Below are positions 35,485-45,900 of a stretch of DNA of 64,000 bases, in pieces (position 1 is the first letter of the stretch; each line of letters starts with the position of its first letter). Source of the DNA: Muricea muricata (taxonomy: Eukaryota; Cnidaria; Anthozoa; Malacalcyonacea; Plexauridae). The stretch covers positions 2,790,501-2,854,500 of the forward strand of contig OY979730.1 of assembly GCA_963855995.1 (NCBI GenBank), given 5' to 3'. The notes under the pieces are model-generated. The model ran no database searches and was not told the DNA's origin. It saw only the letters and a program-made list of their open reading frames with translations. Position numbers and translations under genes: made by a program.

Positions 35485-37707
35485 CTACGTAACATCACTT
35501 GGTCCACATTGAGGAATGCAGAAGTTATAAAACGATTCGGTTAAGAAGAATTCTTCGTCCTTCCAAGCGATCCAGCCATGACGTTGCAGATGTTCAATGT
35601 CAGCACTTCCTGAGAAATGTGGATCCTGAAAAGATAGAGCTATTGAAACCCTTGCAACACCGAGTTGCAAAGAGCTGTGTATAGGAATTTCCACACGGCT
35701 GGTTAAGACGTGTTTATTCCATTTCATGTGCCATATTTTTTGTGGTCGCCATAGTCTCCGAATTGGGAGGAATGCAAACTCTCGATTTCTAACTGTGAAC
35801 CGGCTTGTTTCATTAAAGGTCCTAAGCTGTACAAGGTGGTTCACCGCTCGTTTACCCAAAATACATCTTTCAAAGAATTTAGATCAGGGATGTTCAGCGG
35901 TATACGAGAAATTTCTGGAACTGGTCTACAGGAAAAATCGTACCGATACATTATCGGTATACAACGACTTTTTAGCCATGTTACTGAAAAGGAAAAGTTA
36001 AGTTCCTCAATGTAGGTATCAAAGAATGTCCGTTTTGAACAGTGAGAAGTGTCTGATCTGCAATGATTTCGAAGCCCCTTTTGAACTATTAAAAGCTGTC
36101 ATAAACTGTGATGAAGCGCATAATCGATGTTGTGGTCATGTTATAAGTTTCGGTTTAGGGAAAAATTACGGTATATTGGAGATTTCAATATATCGGAAAT
36201 TTCAGTATATCGAAAATTTCAGTATATCGGTTACTTTATAACTAAAAAAGTCGTACCGATATACCGATATATTGAATTCAGTACCGATATTTTCGATGTA
36301 TCAGTACACCGAACACCCTGGGCAGTGTTGTACTAGTTTAAGATCTAAATCGTAATTCACTGATGATGAGAATTTTGCTATTTGAATATACGTCACAGGG
36401 GGGGGGGCTCCAATTGATCTGAGATTTGCTGCAAGACATGTTAAACTTACTAAAATCAGGAAATATTTCTTTCTTCCATTTGTTGCAACTCCCAGTAATG
36501 CCTTAGATGCCGTATCTGAATCACCACCTGAGGGATGGAAAATAAGAGGGGTGGCTGAATAAATGAACAAGAGTGAAGAAGTGAATGAACGGTGAAATAG
36601 AGTGAAAGAGGAAAAAGACAGAATGGATAAAGACGAGGTAAAATCATGGAAAAGTGAAAGATAGATCAAAAGAGCAATAGGATGAATGGAGTATAGGAAA
36701 GAAAGAAAATTAAACAAGAATGGAATAAATGAAAGTACGAGAAAGAAGAAGTAACAAATATAATAAAACAAGCAGAAAATAAGAACTGAAAGGATGGGAG
36801 GAAGGGAGCAGAGTTACGAAAACTGGAGAACTCAAACAGAAATGGAGGAACCAAAGAAGGAATAATAAATAGATGTTAAAGGTAGAAAATGTAAGAGAAT
36901 ACATTAATAATTCTTACCAATCATGACTGGGGAACCAAACTTCTGAAAATGTTCAACAAATTTAGCAAATTCCAAGCCTATTTCTTTCCCAGTTCTGACA
37001 TGAATTATCTTACTTGAAACCTGTTATATTATAACAAAATATATGAAGTGATATAATGAAAATTTTAAGAATGGAAAAGATATAAACGATCTAGTTGCTT
37101 ACATTGTAACAATGATCAAGAAATAAACATATTTCAATAGATCCAATCCATTCCCTTGATTTGATAAAAGAGGATGGTTTATCTCCAATATTCACCAGAG
37201 TTTCCTGGATGTTTAGTAGGGTCGGAACGGTTGGTAATTTACTCTCGATGTCACAGTTATTGTTTATCCATGAACACAAAGTTTGTAGGGTGCGATACCC
37301 ACATCCCCAACCCTAAAATGAATTTTAATTAGCAATGATTTCACCCCCAAATTAATTAATTTATTCACCTTGCCACTCTGACAGGCAAAATCACTCTTCT
37401 TTAGATTTGAGTGCATTGTTTTTCTGAGTTCATAGAGACTGGAATGCACTATGGTATATAACTAGGGCATAGCTTTTCTGCTCAGCCCCCTCCCCCCCCC
37501 CCCCCCACACACACACACGCTTTCAAAATGGCTTCCAAAGCTGCTAATACTTGACATGATAAAACAGTTTAATTCACTGTCAAGACTAACCGCATCATTC
37601 TGGCCGTCGCAGCCATAATGGTAGTAATGGTATTTTCCTTTGACAAGATCACATTGAGAGCATGATTCAGGCAGAGTCAAACCAGTATGAACATCAGATA
37701 ACTGCAT
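35485..37707 (-). CDS. UFSP1: Ufm1-specific protease 1 (UFSP1), cysteine protease
   Basis: Exons 37591-37707, 37103-37312, 36918-37020, 36451-36527 and 35485-35625 join in phase into 215 aa, close to the roughly 217 aa of full-length animal UFSP1. The start ATG has an in-frame TGA five codons upstream. The enzyme matures the ubiquitin-like protein UFM1 and removes it from targets. The catalytic Cys is residue 43 in GWGCGYRTLQ. The Asp and His of the family's D-P-H motif are residues 170 and 172 at the start of the last exon (DPHFSG). Both are preserved, so it should be active. UFSP2 is ruled out by the absence of its long N-terminal extension. Intron 4 contains a hAT-like repeat. Confidence 0.93.
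35885..36320. mobile_element. hAT-like non-autonomous element with GATATACCG repeats
   Basis: The ends CAGGGATGTTCAGCGGTATA and TACACCGAACACCCTG are inverted relative to each other, in the CAGGG...CCCTG style of many hAT elements. Near the right end, ATATCGGAAATTTCAGT recurs three times, followed by an inverted ACCGATATACCGATATA. No transposase remains, and I could not see an 8-bp target duplication. Confidence 0.6.
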
Positions 37708-38276
37708 TTGAATTGATAGTCACTTTCCAACAGAATCTGACTAGAAAGAAGTGTATCAATGATTGCAAATCTTATTTATATATAAAGCATCAATGTGTCA
37801 ATTAAGTATAATTTGTTATTACAATTATACACAAACTTGGTACTTTTTACTAATAATAATTTAGTACGATTAGTGGTGCAAATGCATGTGTATAGCCCAC
37901 CCGATTAGCACATTTTACGTCGCCTGACAGCCGGAAATTTTGTCTCCGATTGCTCGGCTGCCAGTCGGTCTGTATCACAGAAAACTGTCACTTCAAGACT
38001 TGCGCGCCATGTTGAGGACTAGTTCTAAAATGTTTTGTAATATATAAAGCACCCAAATCGCATTTTATCTCCAATGTCCAAAACTATCGATATGTGAAGT
38101 GAAGAAACAAGAAAAATCAACAAAAGACAAAAACGAGGGTGAATAAGGGCTTCTTAGTATCACCAGCTCACAAAACGAGCGCGCATACCCAGTTAATTCC
38201 TTGCGCATGCCGTCACACTTTACACGCGTGCATTATGTTAATTTCTCGCTTACGAAAAGCAGTTTTTTGGTTGCAG

Positions 38277-38411
38277 TTCCGTGTTCTCATATAAATCTTA
38301 ATCCAAGCCTTAACCCAAACCCCAATCCTAACCAGCGTTTTATTTGTAATGTTTTATATTAGATTTAGGGCTTGGATTAAAACTTAATTTCGCGTACTGA
38401 GAACACGGAAT
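38277..38411. mobile_element. Foldback with telomere-like core
   Basis: TTCCGTGTTCTCATATAAAT then CTTAATCCAAGCC at the left is inverted at the right as GGCTTGGATTAA and ACTGAGAACACGGAA. Between them are degenerate CCTAACC/CCCAAAC units. It resembles, but is not the same as, the CCCTAA-containing foldback near 32922. Confidence 0.75.
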
Positions 38412-38723
38412 TATTACCAGTTTTTTGCCGTAGTGTTTCTTTTTAAATTTGTGCACTAAGTGTAATGATATCCTCTTCCCATACGAAAAAACCAATATTC
38501 TACAAAACAATGATTTTATTCTTTCTTTTAACTTTAAAATTGTACCTAATATTACACTCTTTGATAATTTAACAAAAATTACATTTCACAATAAACACTT
38601 CACACACAGGCAGAGTTATAAAAGTAATATCACCCTATACGTTTTTTCCCACCTAATGAAATCTGAGAAATTTAACCAGCCAGAAATTTCCGAGATTTCA
38701 TGAAAAATATTGAAAGGTTTCTA

Positions 38724-38970
38724 AAACTCGCCAGCCATGAGTTTCAGAAACTCGTCCAATAATGTTCGCATCGATATTTTACTTCAAACAGTGACACAAT
38801 CTATTAAACATTTTCCAGGACAAAGCATCAATTTCTAGGAACTTTAAAGGTTTCTAAAACTCGCCAGTCATGAGTTCAAGAAATCTTTAAATTTTTCAAA
38901 AACTATAATTATAAAAGGCGATGGTTTCACGGAAAGTCACCAAAACTCACCAGCCAAATGAGTTTGGGAG
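38724..38970. repeat. Three dispersed copies of an AAACTCGCCAGCCATGAGTTT motif
   Basis: Copies begin near 38725, 38852 and 38942, each with a few mismatches and all in the same orientation; the motif is itself partly palindromic (AAACTC...GAGTTT). Spacing is irregular (about 127 and 90 bp). Function unknown. Confidence 0.6.
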
Positions 38971-39326
38971 ACTACATAAAAACCAAACTATGACAAAGTG
39001 CAATTCCAATAAATATTCCAACAGAGTAATCAAATTATTTTTTAAATTTGTGTGATTAAGTGTGAATAAATGACTAAACATGTACGGCTTAGTGTCACAG
39101 TAGACTTCTAATATAGTGCAACATAACGTAATTAAATAAACGTACATAACTAGGAAATAACAATATAAAAAATACTAACTAGAATTAATTTGTACTGTGA
39201 CAAGGATAACTCAGTTCAGGCATATTGGTTCCTATTCTCTGCCCAATTCTAGCTTTGTGTTTTTTTGAATTAATCTCTTTGTGGAGATCGCTACCCTTCA
39301 CTCAGCTTATGTCAGTTTATCTCAAT

Positions 39327-39940
39327 TTATTTCTTTGTTGTTTTGGTAGTTTTTGTGGAGCCTCGAGGGGTAGCCGATGATGTTGACTTCGTCGATGTTC
39401 GTGTGCTTCCGCTAGCCGTTCGGCTTGTAGTCGTGGTCGTACGTGAAGCACTGGCAGTTGTTGATGGACTTGGTATGCGCGAGCTTGCCGTCCTTGACGC
39501 GACGGTTGACTTTGCGGGGCTCGCTCGCGAGGTGGTCGTTTTTGGCGTCGGTACACGACTTGTAGTCGCAGTTGTTCGTTTGGTGGTTGTCTTCGTCGTC
39601 GTAGATGTTCCGGGAGGCTCCGGTTTGCCCTCGTTGCTATGCACTGACGTATGCGTTTTCTTAACTTTCGAAGTCGTTGTTGTAGGACTGCTTGTCCTAG
39701 GTGAAGCAAGGCCATCTCTGCTTCCTGCTTTCTTTAATTCTCCTGCTTTACCACCCTTGAGGTTGGAGCCAGATTTCTTACGAGGTCCTAAAGCAGGCGG
39801 TGCAAGGCCGTCCTTAAGGTCTGCCCCAGATCCCTCGCGTGATATTCCAGGTCGTTTTGTACGGAACGTTCCGAGAGTGTGTCCAGATAAATCTGGAGAA
39901 GGACCCAAGTTGCGAATATCGAAGTTCGTACGACCTTCAG
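39327..39940 (-). CDS. Spectraplakin C-terminal tail with SxIP motif
   Basis: The last exon (204 codons) starts with GRTN right after the GAS2 domain and becomes Ser/Thr/Arg/Lys-rich ([12 protein letters not shown] and similar), matching the microtubule-binding GSR region. Ser-Ser-Arg-Ile-Pro-Ser-Pro at about 39466-39486 is an SxIP motif, the EB1 end-binding signal. A second degenerate form, SRVPTPK, lies upstream. The stop TAA overlaps AATAAA. A long antisense open frame across this exon is only the shadow of the repetitive codons. Confidence 0.9.
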
Positions 39941-42900
39941 CTAAAGACGAAAAGAAAGATTAGAAATATAGAATCAATTTCTCACTTCTGAATGAGTGGA
40001 GAGAGTCTCAGCAGGTTTACCACAATTTAAGAGAGGTTTTGAAGGGTTAGTGAAGTTCTTTACGATCCACACCACCCTATCAACATTCGCTTTAGGAGGA
40101 GACAGGAATACCCAGAGAAAACCCACGACTTTCGGCGGAGCGTTCACTAAACCTTTCAAAATTATTGTTAGGAGTGCGAAATGACGATCGAATCACAATC
40201 CTTGTGGTAAAGACGCAAAGCTGCCGTGACAAACATTACAAGAAAATAAATCATCAGTTTCCTCACCTTTACAAGGATCGTTCTTGTTCAAGAACTGTTG
40301 TAGTGTTTCCCAGCCTCCTCCGACACGAACCATGACGGTACTTCGCAAGATTCGCAGGAGACGAAGTTTCTGTGAGTCACCGAACTGAAAAATAGAAAAG
40401 TTAGTCGAGTCTGCTCACCAGCATGTACTACCTAACATCTATCAGCGGCATAAAACGAACTCTACTTACTCTGTACTTTCTCTCTGCAACTTTAGTAACT
40501 TCAAACTTGTGTGGGCATTCGCACTCCGACACAAGCCGGTCAATTTCATCGTCAATGTGTTGGTCTTCCGTCATTGGTTTTGTCGATTTTTTCTGAAAAG
40601 AAAGTACAATATATAATATGTCACACATGAAGCAAAAAAAGAACTGACGAGTTCTGCTCATTTTTACCCGGTTTCAGAGAGGTTTACAACAAGGCAGAAG
40701 AAATATCCCATATATTACAGGAACAAGAAAACTATTATTGTATCTGTTTCTTATTACTGGCATTACAAGCGCTTAGTGAAATCATCAAAACTTTCACGGT
40801 TTTTAAAGGACTCATTTAAAAATGTATATGAAAGTTAGAATTAATTAATTAATAAATATTTTCATAACAGAGTATTGCCACATTTTCAACAGTAACACTC
40901 GAATACCTTGAACATTGTCACTTTGTGGCGATATGGGGAAAATTGTGTCGACAGAGTTTGGCTGGATTCAGTAGTCAAGTCAGGCCGCACTCGGGAATAT
41001 GTATGAATCACAAAGGACATTGGAACATTGAAAAACATTTTTGACTCGCTACAATCATCAACTTCATCATCGCTTGGATGATCTTCTATCACAGACTCGT
41101 CTATTGCCACGTTTTGTCCAACACCTTCATTAGCCGCCATATAAACCATTGTAAATTTTGAATTGCCGTTGGTTAACTCTGACTTATCGCGATACAATTT
41201 TACTGTGTTTTACCTTTCACGGTCAACTTTTTTCAACAATAATCTAAACTTGAGCGAAGCTCGATCTTATATAGTAATTTTCGGAAATGAAACGATATCG
41301 AGTCATTGTACCACAACCGGTCCGACAATTTCGTTAAAAAGACACTTAGTTTTCGATATTTTGAGACAGGATCAACATGAATATCTACAATACTGGTTAA
41401 GACAAGAGGCCAGACGTTACAAAGACAAGTTTTAGTTTAAAAATATCCCGTAAAAATGTCTACGTGACATTAAAATTACTCTGGAAACTCTTCAAGAGCT
41501 TTCAGGATTCATGACATAAGACTCATAGATAGTATTTGGTTTATTTCTTAATAAAGTGGCATGGAATTAGTTTGGGCTATTAAGGAAGAGGCTGAGTACT
41601 GCTTTGTATACTAGACAATGTATACAGAGGCATGGGGAAAATGGGAAATACATATAGGATAAGTTTCGGATGCATAAGAAATATAATTTGTCATATTTTA
41701 TTGATAGGTATGTATTCATATACTCATCATCTACACTATTAGAATTTCTGCATGAATTCTACGTGTTTGGAAACTGACTATAAGAATTACACAATACACA
41801 TGTATTAGCTTTCTCAAGTATTTCTTCCAGATTCTTCAAACCTTGGATTTCACGCACGCAAAATTTCCTACAGTGAAAGCTAGTCTAACGGAAAATGTCG
41901 CAGACGTAATACTTACAGCCTTTAGGTAAGCTACGAAATCTTTGTAGGAGATATGACCTCGTCTTTCGAGTTTTCTTGCAACCAACTGTAGCTCCCATCT
42001 TTCCGTTGGGAATGCTGAAACAACGTAACGAGAAAGTTCAGTTATCATAACTACAATATTAGCTACATCAAATGAGCAAATATATCATGATAATTTATGT
42101 TCACTATAACCGTGAAAATATATTATTCAATCTTACTTGTGTTGCTCAGTCCGTCGATGAATTGATCACGTGTCAAACTGCCATCATGATCATCATCATA
42201 CTGTCTGAAAATGTCCAAGACACGTGACTTGCTCTCATGGAGCCAGTGGTTGAACTAAAAAAACCCCAGCAGAATACGATAAATGAATTTGAATTTAAAA
42301 CATAACTTTTTTATGAAAACCATCACTTACTCTCTTTTTCCATTCTTCAAAGCTGAAGTTCGCGGCTAGCTTCTTCTGAGTGATGTAATCTAATCTCTCT
42401 TGAATCCTGCGCATGCGCTCAAGAGACACCAGCCACAGGTGTTGCCAATGTTTCGCGAGATGAGCACGCGCGGGACTTTTGTCTCGCGTGAACGAGTGCC
42501 CACGACTGAAGCCAGGTTGACTTGGCGGAGCATTGCGTGGAGTTCTTGTTTTGCCCCATGGTCGTATTTTACTTGGTGTTTCGTGTTTCTTTGAGGCGGG
42601 AGACTCCGCGGCAAGCTGTCTTCGTTTGGATGAGCTCATGATTTGGTCATACTCTGGTTGTCTTGTTGCGAGCTTGTCTTGGAATTCCTGTAGGGAATAA
42701 ACGAAAGGTAAGACACAAGTTTTTGATTTGGTCTTGCATTGGTCTCGCAGGATGATGTTTGTGGTGTTACTCTGAGTTGGGCACAGGGCAAGATGAAAAA
42801 TATGCCTGACCACGGCGATAATCATAGCCACGACCTCCCCCAAGGTCTTAGGTTTGATTCCCACCGGTTTGGCATATTTTTCACCTTACCCCGTGTGGAT

Positions 42901-45900
42901 ATAAATTCAAAGTAACGCCACAAACACAAGAAACAAGTGTCCAATGAAATATACCCAAAGAAACTGGCATTACTCTTAGCTTCTCTCTTGTTAATTTTCA
43001 ATAAAATTTAAATAAACACACGATAAATCTAAACAACCCTCAAGTCTGTACCAAACTGTCGTTACCTTATGCTCATCAAGCAATGCCTTTAATTCATCAG
43101 TATTTTCCTCAGGCAAAGGCACAGCTTCCTTTTCTTCTAACACTGCTTCTTTTTCTTTAACCCAAATAGATAATTCTTCAATCAATTTCCTTTCATCTTC
43201 CATAGCTTTGCGATGTTGATCCAGCCTTGTCTTTCTTTGGTTTGCCCAACTGTTGAGTTCTTCCCAGCGCTTCTTAAGCCTCGTAAGTAGTGTCTGTATG
43301 GTGTGCGTGCCACTGGGATGGCAGAATCGCAAGATCATTTCACCTTTCTTGATCGTCGATTTAACTTTCTCGTCTTCTTGTTGAAGATCGACTAATAAAA
43401 CCTAAAAATTAAACAAGCACAAAGAAAGTCATGATTTTTACTATCTTGGTGCTATGTAGTAAGATGAAATGATGATTGTAGTAAACTTTCTGGAACGTTC
43501 TCTGATCGTAAAATTTATTTAAACACGAGCTTTCGACCGCCAGTCTGCAGTCTTTCCTGCTGAAGATGTTTGTAGTGTTATTCCGAGTGTTTATATTCAC
43601 AACGGGCAAGCTAAAAAATATGCTTGGACCACGGCGGGATTTCTAAGCTACGATCTTTGCAACCCTAGCCCAATGCTCTGCCAACTGAGCAACACTCGGG
43701 GCGCCGATAAACACTCGAGTAACACCAAAACCCTTAAATAAATTTGATGCTCGTCCGAATCATGGCATAATTTTGTCTACTCTACCTCCATCTCTTCAAT
43801 CTGTTTATTAACACCATCAATGTTGTCAGCTACAGGACCAAACGATCTCAACCTGCTGTCAATTCCCTTCAAGGTTTTTAGTTCTTCTTTCACTCCAGAC
43901 TCAAATTCTTCGGCCAGAGTCAAAGCATTTTCTAATCGTTCCTGTTTGGTGTTTGACATCATACTCAAAGCATCCCATCGGGCAACGAGATCATCAAGAG
44001 TTTCAGCTAGAGCCTCGGGATCTTCAACTTTCTGTTCCTCGACGCATTGTCTGCCCGATTTCACAACAGAATTGTAAGTCTTCTGTCGGCTTGCAAGATC
44101 TCGTTGGAAAGCCTTGACAGAAGGAAAGAAAGCCATAAGCTGCTGTACTTTTGACCTTCTCAAGAAAACTAAGTTGGTTTTTTAAAAAAATATAGACTTA
44201 CACCAGATCATTTTTGTACGACACAATTTCTACTCAATTAATTTCATTTGGTAAAAATCATCAAAAAGAATGTCAGTCACCATACGTACCTTATGGTTAT
44301 CCATCAAAATAAGAACTGTCTGGGTGTCACCCATGATCGCCGTTTCGCTCGAGAGACCGGGTTCGACTGCCTCCAGCCAATCAAACAAGGACTGCAGTGC
44401 ATCTTGGAACATTCCAGTAAATAACAGAGCTTCCTCGAGCTTTTGTTGTCTAAAGGATGAACACAATTTATTGTCAAATTTATTTTTTCAGGAGAGAGCA
44501 AGCGAGCAAGAAAACCGCTCGAACTATGCAGATAACTTAGATTGCATCTTACCGTTCAACTGATAAGCCGCACAGATCATCCCAACGCTTTTTCAATTCA
44601 GCAATCTTTTCCTCGACAATAACAGCATCGTCAACTTCGCCGCGGTCGATGAGGACTTTGCCAGACTTGATCGTAACGTCCATCTTGGCTTGTTGTGGCC
44701 CAAGAGTGCTTTGGAATAACTAGACGATTGAGACAAATATAAACATTAGTATACACTTTCAATACTCCAGTGTAAATGCACTTGTACTCTTGCAAATTAG
44801 AATTGATCACGCTGAACTACAAGTAAACTGGAACCATAAGTCAGGGGGGCTTGAAGCCAATTTGATTCAGTTTTTCTGAGTTTTGAGTTGAAATACTAAA
44901 GGGCGCAAAATTGGCCGTATATCAAAACGGTATAAGCTATTAAAAAGTTGTATTTGGTGCAAAAATGTTGAGGCTTTGCGTGAAAGACAAACACTTTAAA
45001 CTTCTAAGGGAAATTTTCCGTACTTTTCAAAACTGCAGTTGTTTTCGTATTTTTTAGGCATTTCTTTTTTGTCTAAAGTCTTGAATTTTTTATATTAAAT
45101 GTAATTTTTTAATAGCTTCAATTTGATATACGACCCAATAATGGGCTTCACCCATTATCTGAAGTTTTGTATTGAGTTAGCGTTCCAGTTGTATTAGTTC
45201 AATGGGTGAGCATACCTTGTGTTTTTTGAGTTGAAGTTTAAGGACCGCGGGATCGGCTCCAATACTATCCTCGGCTTTCAGTTGTTGTTCAGCCTCAGTC
45301 ATGAACGTGATCAACTCATCATAGGATCCGAAGAATTTCTTTGATGCTCTGTAGTTGTCTTCAATATGTTTCTTCACTTTGCTCAAACGGTTCAGAATCT
45401 CGCGCCATTGCTTATCAATGTCAGCCATGTTGTTGTAAATGTTCACGGCATCGTCTTGTAGGCATGAGCCAGTGATGTCATTGCTCAGCAAGCGTAGGTC
45501 TCTGTATGGTTCTTTACGTTCATCAACTTTCGTGGCACACTCCTAAAAATAAAGCAGGTTGATGGAAGTGAGTTGTGGCGTTGTTATTGTTTGGTGGAAG
45601 ACAGGTGGTATGTAATGTGATATACAGTGGTATGGTTTGATACCATCTAAGATGGTATAGCATGGTATGGTAAGGTTTGGTGCGATGTGAGATAATATGG
45701 TATGGTATAGTGGGGTATAGTTTGGTTTGGTGTGATGTGTATGTTATGGCCTGTGGTAATGTGCAATATGGTATGTTATGGTGTGGTGCGAGATGGTTCG
45801 ATAGGCTATGGTATGTTATGGTCTGGTTCAAAAGTACTATTGCGTTATAAGGTCAGGAACTGTAAAATATACGAGTACAACCCAACCTTATATTTATCCT

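Larger units (their letters stand above)
37708..39326. other. Intergenic between UFSP1 and the spectraplakin 3' end
   Basis: No coding exon was supported. The UFSP1 promoter should lie just right of 37707. The rest holds a foldback element (38277-38411), three scattered copies of an AAACTCGCCAGCCATGAGTTT motif (38724-38970), and AT-rich sequence that includes the spectraplakin 3' UTR. A (C)n/(CA)n tract lies just outside this region, at 37488-37518 in UFSP1 intron 1. Confidence 0.5.

Noticed and set aside
36301-36904. Several Phe/Leu/Ser-rich minus-strand frames
   Set aside because: They arise from a purine-rich (GAAAGA) plus-strand intron of UFSP1. The real exon 36451-36527 uses a different, conserved segment in the middle.
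39343-39963. 206-codon open frame on the plus strand
   Set aside because: It is antisense to the Ser/Thr/Arg-rich last exon of the spectraplakin. Its Val/Leu composition is the mirror of that codon usage, and it shows no splice or homology support.
41163-41435. 90-codon plus-strand frame followed by AATAAA at 41550-41555
   Set aside because: The ending looks gene-like, but the frame has no ATG and overlaps the region that would be the promoter of the candidate minus-strand first exon. No homology was recognised, so the evidence is too thin for a call.
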